64,000 bases of DNA from NCBI RefSeq assembly GCF_003992625.1, contig NZ_RZMW01000003.1:1-64000 (forward strand), given 5' to 3'. Source of the DNA: Pelagibacterium lentulum (GTDB taxonomy: Bacteria > Pseudomonadota > Alphaproteobacteria > Rhizobiales > Devosiaceae). Below the pieces are notes generated by a model. It ran no database searches, was not told where the DNA came from, and worked only from the letters and a program-made list of their open reading frames with translations. Shown piece after piece: positions 53,206-62,286 of this stretch (within the stretch, counting starts at the first letter, position 1; each line of letters opens with the position of its first letter). A program made the translations under genes and the position numbers.

Positions 53206-54828
53206 TTACTTTTTAAGCGGTTCGGGTAGCCATGGCGCGGCGGCGCTGTCGCGGGAATAGGTATAAAAGCTGTTGGGGCTGAAATCCTGCCAGCTATCCT
53301 CATAGCCGTCTGGCCAGATGACTCTCATCCGGCCCGATTGGGTATCGCCAAGTCCGAAATGCCACCATCCGGCCTGCCCGCTCACATGGCCGCCTCCGGC
53401 AAAGACTTCGCGGCGCATGGTGACGCCATTGCGTTCGACTTCGATCCATGCGCCGATCCCGTTCCGGTTCGGGCCGGGCTGGGCAAGGCGGATCTGAAGC
53501 CAGTTTCCAAGATCGGTGCTGGTATTTTGCCAGATTTGCGCCCTGTCGTGTCGATTGACGACAACAAGATCCAGTTGACCGTTGAGGTTGAAATCGGCCA
53601 GCGCCCCGCCACGGGCGGTCAGAAAGCTCGCGACACCGGCATGGTCGCCAGCCTCGAAAAAACTGCCGTCCTCGCGCTGAAGCAAAAGATTGTTCGGGTC
53701 CTCAATCGCAAAATCGGGCATTTCCCAGACATTGCCCTTGGCGATGAAGAGATCGGCCAAGCCGTCATTATTGACGTCCTCGAACTGGGCGTGCCAAGCG
53801 GTGCTGGGGCGCACCTCATCGCCCGTATAAGGGCGGTGTGCGGTGACACCGCGCGCATAGGCGACATCGCGATAGGTGGGCCAAGGCAGTCCGTTTTCAG
53901 GGATTTCCGTCAAGACCTGTAGCCGGTTGTCGGTCATGCTGGTGAGGAAATAGTCGGGATAGGAATTGAAATCGAGATCGTAGCTGGCAATGCCCATGCC
54001 CCAGATGCGCAATTGCTGCCAGCCATCGTTCTCGTCATAGAGCCGGGGAGCTTGTCCGGCCTCGATACGCCAGAGCTGTTCCTGCCCGCCGCGATAATAT
54101 TCACGGTCATTGGAGACCCGCAAGCTGGGTGTGCCGGAGCGATCCCAATCGGTAAACAGCATCGAGAGCGTACAATAGCTTGGTGTCAGCGCGAGCGGTG
54201 GGGCAAAGCCGGAACCGGTCTCATCCGGGCGGTGCAGCCAGTTATCCGTGCATGATCCCCATGGGAACATGGGCTCGTTGCGGTCGATATAATTGCCAAT
54301 GGCAATGGTTGGCCAGTCCGCGCCATGCTCCCAAATGGCAGCAAAGGCCGAGGACCAGGCATCGCCACCATCGAAAGCCCATTGGCTGTTGGCGTTTTCA
54401 AAGCGGCAGTTGCCAAGGCCGCGCATGACAATATTTTCGCCCACGCGCAGCAAAACCAGATCCACGATGCCGTCGCCGTCAATGTCGATGGGATAAGCGC
54501 CCGATACGGCCTCGATTTCAAGCCCGCTTTCATGGGGGCTGAACGTCAGATTGCCGCCCTGCGCGCTCTTGTTGCGATAAAAGCGGGCCGGCGCCGTGCC
54601 GCCAGCGAGGAAGATGTCGGGAAACCCGTCGTCGTCGCAGTCAAAGACTGCGACCCCGCCACCGACCATATATTCCCATTCCCCTTCAAAAACGCTATCG
54701 ATGTCGGCTGCGTCGGTGACCTCAACGAATGTCGGGATGGTTGGCGTCTGCTGATTTTGCGCCAAAGCGGGGGACATGGAGCAAAAGGCTGCAAGGGCGC
54801 AGAAACTGAAAGCAAAAGGTCTGGTCAT
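53206..54828 (-). CDS. Exported FG-GAP/ASPIC-UnbV (CRTAC1-like) protein
   Basis: 540 residues. A signal peptide (about 1-23, ending SPALAQ) is followed by FG-GAP-like repeats with calcium-type DxDxDG loops: FDCDDDGFPDIFL, PIDIDGDGIVDLVLL, FEDVNNDGLADLFIAKG and DFNLNGQLDLVVVN. The C-terminal ASPIC/UnbV domain (about 425-510) carries RREVFAGGGHVSGQAGWWHFGLGDTQ. This beta-propeller architecture is extracellular; function is unknown in bacteria. It starts one base after the haloperoxidase-like gene, so the two products are made together. Confidence 0.9.
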   Translation of the reverse strand: MTRPFAFSFCALAAFCSMSPALAQNQQTPTIPTFVEVTDAADIDSVFEGEWEYMVGGGVAVFDCDDDGFPDIFLAGGTAPARFYRNKSAQGGNLTFSPHESGLEIEAVSGAYPIDIDGDGIVDLVLLRVGENIVMRGLGNCRFENANSQWAFDGGDAWSSAFAAIWEHGADWPTIAIGNYIDRNEPMFPWGSCTDNWLHRPDETGSGFAPPLALTPSYCTLSMLFTDWDRSGTPSLRVSNDREYYRGGQEQLWRIEAGQAPRLYDENDGWQQLRIWGMGIASYDLDFNSYPDYFLTSMTDNRLQVLTEIPENGLPWPTYRDVAYARGVTAHRPYTGDEVRPSTAWHAQFEDVNNDGLADLFIAKGNVWEMPDFAIEDPNNLLLQREDGSFFEAGDHAGVASFLTARGGALADFNLNGQLDLVVVNRHDRAQIWQNTSTDLGNWLQIRLAQPGPNRNGIGAWIEVERNGVTMRREVFAGGGHVSGQAGWWHFGLGDTQSGRMRVIWPDGYEDSWQDFSPNSFYTYSRDSAAAPWLPEPLKK

Positions 54829-54829
54829 G

Positions 54830-56149
54830 TCAGCGCTCCCACGTAACGAGCGCGTTGGTGAAGGCACCGACGCAGCGACCCTGATCCAGCCCGCTTTCGA
54901 TCGCCACGCGATAATGGATCCCGCCATAAAGCCTTGAAATCGCGGCTTCTTCGGCCGCATGCCAGAAATCTTGATAGGAGCGCACGCCCAGCCCGTCGCG
55001 TTCGTGGGTCTTGTCGGAAAAGGCGAAGCCGGGACCGAAATGGGCTTCCAGAACCGCCGCGGCTGCACCTGACTGGGTGCTGTGCCCGCTTGGATATTCG
55101 GGGAAGGGCGGGGTTATCAAAATGGGGCGCCAATCGGGATCGATATGGAGGTTGATATAGGTAACGGGGCGCAGCAGGTCATAGAGATATTTTTCGTGCC
55201 AGCAGCCGATAAAGGAATCGGCAAGCGAGATTCCGAGCCGGGCGAAAAGATCGACGCTGTCGTGCAGTTCGGCGTCCGTTTCGCGCAGGAGCTGAAGAGC
55301 GATGGCAATCCAGTGGCCCGGCGGGGTGGGTGAAAGCATCGGATCGTCCGACCAGAACCGTGCGATTGCCTCCTCGTCGGGTTCGATTGCCTGGACGGCC
55401 TCGTAAACTTCCATAGCTTCGGTATAGAATTCTGACCCTGCTTGGGCATCATAGACAGGCGGCTCAACCACAGGGCAAGTTGCCCCATTCGGCATGGCAA
55501 AGGTGCGGTTGTCGCCCCAGTTGGGGAGCAGGGGGGCCTGCTGAAGCCCGATGGTGCTTGTCGGCACCCAGCTTTGCGGGCTCGATCCGGGCTCAAATTC
55601 GTAAGGAAAGCCAAGATTTTCGACCAAGGCGCCCCCATCGGTGAGCGACCACTCCAGAATATGGGCCGCAACGGCCTCGCCATAGGCAATGCTGGTGGCA
55701 AGGGTCTGCTCGTCCAGACTGGCGCTCACCATGGTCTCAATCTGGCTTTCCATTGCGTTCATGGCGCGTTGGCCGGTAGGGCCGGTATTGCCAAAGAAAT
55801 TGCGCACGCCATGGGTTAGGGCAGCGTGAAGGATCGCTGCTTCATCGTAATGGGCATTGGGGTCGCGTTGCGGGGGCAAGCTTAATTCGTTGAGTTGGCC
55901 TGCTAGGCTTTTCAGCTCATCGGTGCCTGAAGCCACGGCCTCATAAGCAGTGACACCCAGATAGGCAAAAGAGCGGCTGGCGACCGGTGGGGAATAGGTG
56001 GGTGTGTGCCGGACAAGTTCGAGTACCATCCGGTTCCAGTTGAAAAGCACGTCCTGGGGGTTGGCGCCTGCCTGTGCCGCCGCGCCCATTGGCTGGAACA
56101 GGACGGTTGCGACAATCATTGCGGCTAGCAGATCTCGATATTGTCGCAT
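54830..56149 (-). CDS. Exported vanadium-dependent haloperoxidase-like (PAP2 fold) protein
   Basis: 439 residues with a signal peptide (ending MGAAAQA). The three PAP2/vanadium-haloperoxidase motifs are in the C-terminal half: KYLYDLLRP (KxxxxxxRP), EYPSGHS (PSGH, with the catalytic His) and SRLYGGIH (SRxxxxxH). So a vanadate- or phosphate-binding site seems complete. Bacterial relatives may be haloperoxidases or phosphatases; nothing in the sequence decides. The start (MRQYRDLLAA) precedes the signal peptide. Coupled to the CRTAC1-like gene. Confidence 0.88.
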   Translation of the reverse strand: MRQYRDLLAAMIVATVLFQPMGAAAQAGANPQDVLFNWNRMVLELVRHTPTYSPPVASRSFAYLGVTAYEAVASGTDELKSLAGQLNELSLPPQRDPNAHYDEAAILHAALTHGVRNFFGNTGPTGQRAMNAMESQIETMVSASLDEQTLATSIAYGEAVAAHILEWSLTDGGALVENLGFPYEFEPGSSPQSWVPTSTIGLQQAPLLPNWGDNRTFAMPNGATCPVVEPPVYDAQAGSEFYTEAMEVYEAVQAIEPDEEAIARFWSDDPMLSPTPPGHWIAIALQLLRETDAELHDSVDLFARLGISLADSFIGCWHEKYLYDLLRPVTYINLHIDPDWRPILITPPFPEYPSGHSTQSGAAAAVLEAHFGPGFAFSDKTHERDGLGVRSYQDFWHAAEEAAISRLYGGIHYRVAIESGLDQGRCVGAFTNALVTWER

Positions 56150-56195
56150 GTGCGAACCGCAAAGCCGGTTCCACGCCGGATTGCGTCGGAGGGTG
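56148..56195. repeat. Possible decayed copy of the dispersed repeat
   Basis: tgcgaaccgcaaagccggttccacgccgg resembles the core of the 733/9139/15898 family (tccgaaccgcaaaaccgttt and following), with several mismatches, no first stem-loop and no clear end. The rest of the 56196-56557 gap shows no gene; it should hold the promoter of the glycosyltransferase genes. Confidence 0.35.
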
Positions 56196-56557
56196 TGCTT
56201 TTGCGCCGAACGCTTGAACAGCCGCACAAACGATGACGCCAATCGGAACACTCCCCCCAAGATGCGCCTCCCAACGCGTGAGTTGTCTGGCGCAAATATG
56301 CCTTGGCATCACTAGAGGCGCAACAGAGTTTATCATCGGCGCCGATGCCGCAATACCTACCGCATTCGCAAGCAATGTCTCACTGTCTTGCCTAACGAAA
56401 TTTACCCTTGGCGGGGATAGAATTTGGAAAAAATGGCGATGCCGACTATCGTTGGCCGGTAACGACTTGCCAAGGCAAAGTATCTGTAATTGTAAGGCGA
56501 TAGTAAAAGTCGCGATGCAGCATATTATTTGTGTATCGACCGTCGAAGGAGAGCCGG

Positions 56558-57679
56558 TTGCGTGTCATGGTTCTTGGATTGCGGGCGATGTTTGGGGTGC
56601 AGGGTGGCATCGAAGCTCATGTCCGTGCAATCGCGACCCAAATCCTCGGCGATCCGCGTTTCAAGGATATAGAATTTGAAGTGCTGGAACGACGGGCCTT
56701 TGTCGATGCTGCGCGCCAAGTGCCTCCATTGGCGCAATTGACGCTGACCCCCCTGGCCCATCCGAGATATGTCGCGTTTGAGACCATTGTGCATACGCTG
56801 GCAGGCGTGTTGTACGCGGCGCGCAAACGGCCCGATATCGTCCATATTCACGGTATTGGACCCGCGCTGGTGGCGCCCTTGGCACGCTTGCTGGGGCTGA
56901 AAATCGTCTGCACTCATCATGGTGAAGATTACCATCGCGACAAATGGGGGGGCTTTGCACGGCTTGTGCTGAAGATGGGCGAGTATAACCTCACCTATTG
57001 GAGTAACCAGCGCATTGCGATTGCGCCGGGATTGGCCAAAAGACTGGACGCGAAATTCGGCAGGTCTTTCGTCTATATTCCCAATCCGGCGCCGCAGGCC
57101 CTGCCAGGCGATGGCGGCGATGTTCTGGCGCGCTACGGCCTTTCGGCGCACAAGTACATTCTCAACGTTGCCCGGATCGTGCCGGAAAAGCGACAGCTCG
57201 ATCTCATCGCGGCCTTTATTGCCGCCAAGCGGGATGGCTGGAAGCTGGTGCTTGCCGGTGGCAGCGATCATGGCGGCGACTATGCGCAAAGTGTCGAGCG
57301 CGCCGCGGCAGGTGATCCCGACATCATTCTCGCAGGTCGCCTTTCAGGGGCGCCCCTCGGCGCGCTCTACAACGATGCAGGTCTTTTTGTGCTGCCATCG
57401 AGCCATGAAGGGCTGCCCCTTGTGCTGCTTGAGGCCATGACCGCGCATTTGCCCCTGCTTGTCAGTGACATCGACAATCTTGTCGATCTGGATTTGCCCC
57501 CAGACGACTATTTTCGGCTCGGCGATCCTGGTGCGCTTGCCATGGCGCTTGGCAGAAGGCTCGCGGTGCTCGACGCAAACTGGCGGCCTGTCGACTGGTC
57601 GCATCGGCTTAGCGCGTTTTCCATTGCACGGATCGCGTCCGAGACGGTGGAGGTTTATCGCCGGTGCATGGACCAATGA
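56558..57679 (+). CDS. Glycosyltransferase family 4 (GT-B)
   Basis: 373 residues. The N-terminal acceptor domain opens VLGLRAMFGVQGGIEAHVRAIA; the C-terminal nucleotide-sugar domain has YILNVARIVPEKRQLDLIAAF and the EX7E motif HEGLPLVLLEAM. Cytoplasmic, adding a sugar to a lipid-linked polysaccharide unit. TTG at 56558 has GGAGAG 5 bases upstream; ATG at 56567 is the alternative but poorly spaced. It overlaps the next glycosyltransferase by ATGA. Donor and acceptor unknown. Confidence 0.9.
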   Translation: MRVMVLGLRAMFGVQGGIEAHVRAIATQILGDPRFKDIEFEVLERRAFVDAARQVPPLAQLTLTPLAHPRYVAFETIVHTLAGVLYAARKRPDIVHIHGIGPALVAPLARLLGLKIVCTHHGEDYHRDKWGGFARLVLKMGEYNLTYWSNQRIAIAPGLAKRLDAKFGRSFVYIPNPAPQALPGDGGDVLARYGLSAHKYILNVARIVPEKRQLDLIAAFIAAKRDGWKLVLAGGSDHGGDYAQSVERAAAGDPDIILAGRLSGAPLGALYNDAGLFVLPSSHEGLPLVLLEAMTAHLPLLVSDIDNLVDLDLPPDDYFRLGDPGALAMALGRRLAVLDANWRPVDWSHRLSAFSIARIASETVEVYRRCMDQ

Positions 57680-58800
57680 GCGAGGCCGCTGCAAATGTGA
57701 CGATCGCAATCATCGCGCCAGAAGCTTACGGCGTTCATGGCATAGCCCGCTATGTACAGAGTCTGCTGGCCAATCTTGGCGCTGAGCATAAGGTTGTGCT
57801 TGTTGCCGGTCAGAAAGAGTATGATTTTCCGGTCGCTCAGAACGTTGAAATCATAAACATCACGCGACATAGAGGTCGATCGGGTATGCTCCTGTGGGCA
57901 TTTGCTGCAAGAGGCGTACTTTCCCGGTTGTCGGCAAGGGAGGGCCTTCTAATTGTCAATATGCAAATCCCGCCGTTGCTGCCCGGACTGCTCGTTCAGC
58001 GTGGGGATGGATTTGTTGTCACGGCTCACACAACCTATCTCGGGATGACCGGCCGATATGGCGGTATCGACGCCGTAAAAGGGCAGTGGCATCCGCTTGT
58101 AGCCCGAGTAAAAATGGCACTTGAGCGTCTAATTCTGCGACGCGCCACAAAGATTATTGCGCTTACAAATCAGGGTCGACAAGAACTGATCCAATACAAG
58201 TCGCGTGCATCGATTGAAATTCTGCCCAACGGGGTGGACACAAAGCTTTTTCATCCACGACCAGAACTCAAACAAATATATGATGTGCTTTTTGCCGGGC
58301 GACTGGAGCGCCGCAAAGGCAGCAGAGCGATGGTGAAAATCTGCGAGAGTCTGGTTGCTCGTTGCCCCGATATTAGGATCGCGATTGTCGGGCATGGCGA
58401 AGACGAGGGACTTTTGCGCAGCGCATTCGGTCGCTGGCCGGACAATATTGCGATGCTGGGTAAAGTTCCGTTCTCGCAGATGCCGGAACTTTACGCGCAG
58501 TCTCGCCTATATGGCTCGGCATCCTATTATGAGGGGTTGCCCGGTACATGCCTAGAAGCCATGGCAACCGGCGTTCCACCGGTGGTCTGGGACTTACCAT
58601 TCTACGACAACCTTGTCGGTCCGCAAATGGGTGTGCGGGTTGCTGTCGACGACAACAGCCGGTTTGTCGAAGCTGTCTCGGAACTTCTTGCAAATCAAAC
58701 ACTTTATGAGTCGATGAGCGGTGCAGCACGCAGCCTTGTGGAGCGCGCTTATAGTTGGGAACGACTTGCGGATCGCATTATAAGCGCCGCAGTGCGATGA
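57676..58800 (+). CDS. Glycosyltransferase family 4 (GT-B)
   Basis: 374 residues. It opens VTIAIIAPEAYGVHGIARYVQSLLANL and has the donor-domain signature VLFAGRLERRKGSRAMVKI, then YYEGLPGTCLEAMATGVPPV with the EX7E motif. The start ATG overlaps the preceding gene. With its neighbour it forms a two-gene operon of the exopolysaccharide region. By eye the coding sequence is less GC-biased at third positions than the core genes. Confidence 0.9.
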   Translation: MSEAAANVTIAIIAPEAYGVHGIARYVQSLLANLGAEHKVVLVAGQKEYDFPVAQNVEIINITRHRGRSGMLLWAFAARGVLSRLSAREGLLIVNMQIPPLLPGLLVQRGDGFVVTAHTTYLGMTGRYGGIDAVKGQWHPLVARVKMALERLILRRATKIIALTNQGRQELIQYKSRASIEILPNGVDTKLFHPRPELKQIYDVLFAGRLERRKGSRAMVKICESLVARCPDIRIAIVGHGEDEGLLRSAFGRWPDNIAMLGKVPFSQMPELYAQSRLYGSASYYEGLPGTCLEAMATGVPPVVWDLPFYDNLVGPQMGVRVAVDDNSRFVEAVSELLANQTLYESMSGAARSLVERAYSWERLADRIISAAVR

Positions 58801-58849
58801 AGCCTGTCTTCTTCTTGAGGGAATTTTGCAAAGACATGCGTTTCACCTG

Positions 58850-58980
58850 TTAGGAAAGAGCCTCCTTATGAGGCACCCTTTGCGCCGATACTGAATGTGC
58901 GCGGTGGCGTCGTCGATCACGCGCTGCCATTGCTCGCCATAAAGGGAGGAGTTGAACGAGATCGCACCTGATCTGAGAAA
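58850..58980 (-). pseudogene. Possible coding remnant, unidentified
   Basis: The minus strand reads open for about 45 codons (containing ISFNSSLYGEQWQRVIDDAT then HIQYRRKG) between an upstream in-frame stop and a stop near 58850, without a start codon. It looks like the tail of a decayed gene but I do not recognise the family. It lies in the 58801-59360 gap, which is otherwise AT-rich and without clear genes apart from a possible small peptide. Confidence 0.25.
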
Positions 58981-59173
58981 TCCGCTTTATCAACAGGACC
59001 TGACATTGGATTGATTATTTTCGCATATCTTGATAGCTGAAAAGATCAAAATATGAATCCGTTGTCGCTAACTGCTCAGATCAGGTTTTCAAATGCTGTT
59101 GGCTGGTCAACCCCCCGAAAAGCGAAGTGAAGCGTTAAAACTTCGTTCACGTTCCTAGAGGCATAACCAGCCT

Positions 59174-59263
59174 ATGTCACCGCGTGCCTTCGGATGGCTT
59201 ATTGCAATAATTGCGTCTGCACTTCTGTGGGCCCTGATCTTTTTGGGACTAGGGTTGCTATAG
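59174..59263 (+). CDS. Possible 29-residue membrane peptide
   Basis: A short frame ATG to TAG encodes a peptide that is almost one hydrophobic helix (FGWLIAIIASALLWALIFLG). It has no strong ribosome-binding site; an AGAGG lies 14 to 18 bases upstream. Such single-helix peptides do occur as real genes, but the evidence is composition only. It lies between glycosyltransferase and sugar-transferase genes. Confidence 0.3.
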   Translation: MSPRAFGWLIAIIASALLWALIFLGLGLL

Positions 59264-59360
59264 AGTCAAAGACGCGGCGAGTTCGCGTGTTCCGTGCTCG
59301 GTTGACTAAAGCCTTGAAGCAAATTTCCCCAGCCTTGTCGGCCGTTTATGCGTTTACGGC

Positions 59361-60173
59361 CTAGTATCCAGTGCCTGAAAAGACTTCATAGCGAAGCGTT
59401 AACAGAATGATCTTGATATCGAGCCAGATCGAGTAGTTGTTTATATATGCCAAGTCGTGATCGATACGAGCGACAGCCAACTCAGCATTGACGGTTGGAC
59501 CGCGCAGACCATTGGCTTGCGCCCATCCTGTTAGTCCCGGCTTTACGATCAAACGCTGCCGGTAATATGGAACGAGTTCGCCATAGGGGCGACCGGCGGC
59601 CAGCATTCCAACGGCGTGAGGACGTGGCCCTACAAGCGACATGTCGCCCTTGAGCACATTGATGAGTTGAGGCAACTCATCAATATTGGTCTTTCGCAGG
59701 CGCAGCCCCAAGGCCGTGACACGTGAATCGTTTGATTCCGTCTGTTTTATTCCAGACGGATCGCATTCATTGCAGTGCATGGTTCGGAATTTGTAAATAT
59801 CGAATGTTGACCCATAAATACCTTCACGCTCTTGGCGAAAAAGAACGGGGCCGGGACTGCTGATTTTGATCGCCAAGGCCACACAAATAAGAAATGGTGC
59901 AAAGAAAATCAGAGCGAGAAGTGAGAATACGACGTCCAGGACGCGCTTTATTGCCAGATCAAATTGTCTTCTTGGGGTAATGACAAACGGTTGCCCGTTC
60001 TCAATAGGCAGCTCCAGCCCAGACAGATTGCGCGCTCCCTTTTTGCTCGAACTGTCGACCTTGCTGCCGCGTACCAGTGATCCGCTCATCGACGAGGTCA
60101 AGAAATTAGCGATATTCCAGCTTTTTCTAATATTGTGCGGGTCACGCCCTGAATTCGAAGTCCAGTCAGCCAT
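59361..60173 (-). CDS. Undecaprenyl-phosphate sugar phosphotransferase (ExoY/bacterial sugar transferase)
   Basis: 270 residues. A polar N-terminus (about 1-65) is followed by one hydrophobic helix (LDVVFSLLALIFFAPFLICVALAI) and the catalytic domain: SPGPVLFRQEREGIYGSTFDIYKFRTM, LRKTNIDELPQLINVLKGDMSLVGPRP and GLTGWAQANG. It attaches the first sugar phosphate to undecaprenyl phosphate, starting exopolysaccharide synthesis at the inner membrane. The short form with one helix matches ExoY rather than WbaP. An AT-rich gap with a perfect palindrome lies upstream. Confidence 0.93.
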   Translation of the reverse strand: MADWTSNSGRDPHNIRKSWNIANFLTSSMSGSLVRGSKVDSSSKKGARNLSGLELPIENGQPFVITPRRQFDLAIKRVLDVVFSLLALIFFAPFLICVALAIKISSPGPVLFRQEREGIYGSTFDIYKFRTMHCNECDPSGIKQTESNDSRVTALGLRLRKTNIDELPQLINVLKGDMSLVGPRPHAVGMLAAGRPYGELVPYYRQRLIVKPGLTGWAQANGLRGPTVNAELAVARIDHDLAYINNYSIWLDIKIILLTLRYEVFSGTGY

Positions 60174-60297
60174 TGTGGTCCGCCCTCCGACGCACTACAC
60201 AAACACGATTACTGCCCTTGGTCTTTGCCGACTGCGCAACTCAGTAATTTCCCTATTGAACCATAAAATTTGCAAACATCAAAGCATTTGTTTACGA

Positions 60298-60309
60298 TTG
60301 GTTAACCAA
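60298..60309. promoter_or_regulatory. Perfect palindrome upstream of the sugar transferase
   Basis: TTGGTTAACCAA, a 12-base perfect palindrome, lies in the AT-rich 60174-60449 gap, 125 bases before the sugar transferase start and 141 before the small divergent membrane-protein gene. It could be a regulator site for either; no matching regulator gene is in view. Confidence 0.4.
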
Positions 60310-60449
60310 ATAGAGCGTCGCATTTATTTCAGTCAATTTGTGTCCTTAAGCATTAAAACTTGAGTGGAGTTTGGTGTTCAAAATAATGTGTAGAAGCGGG
60401 GTCTTGCGTCTGGTTCCGCAGCCTGAACGTTCATTCTGGAGTAAATCTG

Positions 60450-60662
60450 ATGGGTGTCGTGGCCGGGTTCACTTTTGGGTTGGTGGTTGGACTGCTGCCA
60501 ACGATCAAGGCAATTTTCCTTGTCCTGGCCGCTCTACTGGCGGTTCTGGTGTCTGTCGCAACGGCGCTGTACGGCGTTTCCGTCGTGGCGCTGATATGCG
60601 TTATTCTTGCGCTCAATCTGGGGCTTGTCGCGGGTAGTTTGTGCCTGCCCGATGACGTCTAG
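60450..60662 (+). CDS. Small hydrophobic membrane protein, unidentified
   Basis: 70 residues that are almost entirely hydrophobic, with two or three membrane helices (GFTFGLVVGLLPTIKAIFLVLAAL and ALYGVSVVALICVILALNLGLVAG). It is divergent from the ExoY-like gene. Rhizobia encode short membrane proteins that restrain ExoY (ExoX) or EPS synthesis (SyrA); location and size recall these, but I see no clear sequence match, so the link is speculative. The 60663-60825 gap after it holds nothing recognisable. Confidence 0.5.
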   Translation: MGVVAGFTFGLVVGLLPTIKAIFLVLAALLAVLVSVATALYGVSVVALICVILALNLGLVAGSLCLPDDV

Positions 60663-60825
60663 ACCGGTTCAGTTCTTCCCGGAAATAGGAGTGAGGCCGC
60701 TCGGCCCGCTGGGTTGGCGCCCTGCCGGTCTTGGCCGACGGACGCCATTGCCCTGCGCCCGTTTGAGCGCCGGGTCCATCGGCCAATACGCCAACGGAGG
60801 CGTTTTCGAGAAAAAATGAAGCGGT

Positions 60826-62046
60826 CTAGCGGCTGGAATGATCGTTCAAGGCCGGACGATTTTGGCTGGCGGTGATGTAAAGGCCTGCCGTGAAATAGAA
60901 GATGGCCATCGACGCGTAGTTATCGATCAGGTTCTCGGTGAAAAAATAAATCAACAGGACGGTGAAAAACGTCTTTTGAAGCCTGCTGGGTAGGGAAAGC
61001 AGAATTCTTGCATTGAAAACCAGAAAGAAAATAAAGTTGATTGCGCCAAATTCGGCGAGAACTCTCAGATAATCGTTATGTGGTATCAGGCCTTCATTGG
61101 TCATGAAGGGAGAGCGTCCCGGTCCATACCCAAAAAGCCATGTGCCAACGCCGCCCTGGGCGTAGAGCGATAGGATATCGAGCCAGTGTTTGATCCGGAA
61201 ATAGCCTGAAAGGTCGGTAGAACCTTGCCGGGCGATGATGTCATCATAACTCATTCGGGAAATGCCAGATATGCCCATGGTCCGCAGATCGGAATAAAGC
61301 GAGGCGGCAACATCGGTGAAACGGGACAGGAATCCGGCTTGCGCCATGACGACAACGGCAATGACCACTGCCGAGACGAAGGCAATATTGCGGGCTCTAA
61401 AGCTTGAGAAGTACCACGTGCCGATGGCAAGAAACGTAGCAAGCAAGACGCCTATCTTCTGAAACAGGATGACCTGTATGACCTGGATAACCAATGCCTT
61501 GCTTGTCAGATAATGGCTTGCAGCAAAAAGCAGGGCGGTAAAATAAATGGCGGCCGTATTGGCATTGGGGAAGTACGAAAAGGCAACCCAGGATGGATAA
61601 ATCCGGGACTGACCGAAAAGGGCAAACGATAGCGGAATGATGGCAAGTGCCGCCAAGACGGGCCGGGAAAGCGACCCGGATACTGTTTTCACATGCCGTG
61701 CCGCAAGGAAGAAGATGTAGATCGAAAGGTATTTGATTGCATCGACGGCGGCGACATGCGGTGCGTTCACCAGAATCGTTCCGATCAGCGCGAGCCCGAT
61801 CAGTCCGGCCTTAAAGGCGTAAAGCTTGTAAAAGGACTTTCGCGTGAGCAGGAAAGCCAACAAAAACAGCACATAGCCTGCAGAAATTGCATTATTTATC
61901 GATTGCAGCGGCGCCGAGGCGGTTGCATTGAAAGCCAGAAGCAAAAGGGCATTGGCCAGCAATATGCCAGCGGTAACCGAGACGAGTACCGAACTTTGCT
62001 TCGTTCTGTTCCATGCGGCTGAAAAATTGTCCTGAGCGATGCTCAT
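60826..62046 (-). CDS. O-antigen ligase/Wzy-type polysaccharide polymerase
   Basis: 406 residues with about eleven or twelve membrane helices and one larger periplasmic loop (about 245-310). The loop ends in WLFGYGPGRSPFMTNEGLIPHNDYLRVLAEFG, a typical O-antigen ligase/Wzy landmark with the conserved His. It probably joins repeat units of the exopolysaccharide. It stands alone; a perfect stem-loop lies 10 bases before its start codon. Confidence 0.88.
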   Translation of the reverse strand: MSIAQDNFSAAWNRTKQSSVLVSVTAGILLANALLLLAFNATASAPLQSINNAISAGYVLFLLAFLLTRKSFYKLYAFKAGLIGLALIGTILVNAPHVAAVDAIKYLSIYIFFLAARHVKTVSGSLSRPVLAALAIIPLSFALFGQSRIYPSWVAFSYFPNANTAAIYFTALLFAASHYLTSKALVIQVIQVILFQKIGVLLATFLAIGTWYFSSFRARNIAFVSAVVIAVVVMAQAGFLSRFTDVAASLYSDLRTMGISGISRMSYDDIIARQGSTDLSGYFRIKHWLDILSLYAQGGVGTWLFGYGPGRSPFMTNEGLIPHNDYLRVLAEFGAINFIFFLVFNARILLSLPSRLQKTFFTVLLIYFFTENLIDNYASMAIFYFTAGLYITASQNRPALNDHSSR

Positions 62047-62055
62047 GTGCCCAAC

Positions 62056-62081
62056 CGGTTGATCGCACCTTCGATCAACCG
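62056..62081. promoter_or_regulatory. Perfect inverted repeat just upstream of the polymerase gene
   Basis: CGGTTGATCG (62056-62065) and CGATCAACCG (62072-62081) form a perfect 10-bp dyad with a 6-base spacer. It is 10 bases from the ATG at 62046, so on the mRNA it would enclose or mask the ribosome-binding region; as DNA it could be an operator. Confidence 0.55.
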
Positions 62082-62286
62082 AGTATGACGCAGGACGAAT
62101 AATCTGGAAATGGGTAGCACCATCAATAAGTCACCCTCGCGCGGAACGGGGCTGGCTATTTGCCGCGCGGCTTGATCCAGCGCGTGTCACGCGGCCGAAT
62201 GCCCTGAACTTTCTTCACAGGTAGAAAGCATTTTTAAAGATGCCTGCCGCAATGATGCCTTCAGCACTGCATACGGAGGCGTCAAT

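Noticed and set aside
58860-58874. GCCTC-CTTAT-GAGGC hairpin after the glycosyltransferase pair
   Set aside because: Only a 5-bp stem and no T tract, too weak to call a terminator.
60663-60825. Possible continuation or extra gene after the 70-residue membrane protein
   Set aside because: The frame from 60607 to 60819 is Pro/Arg/Gly-rich with no motif or ribosome-binding site.
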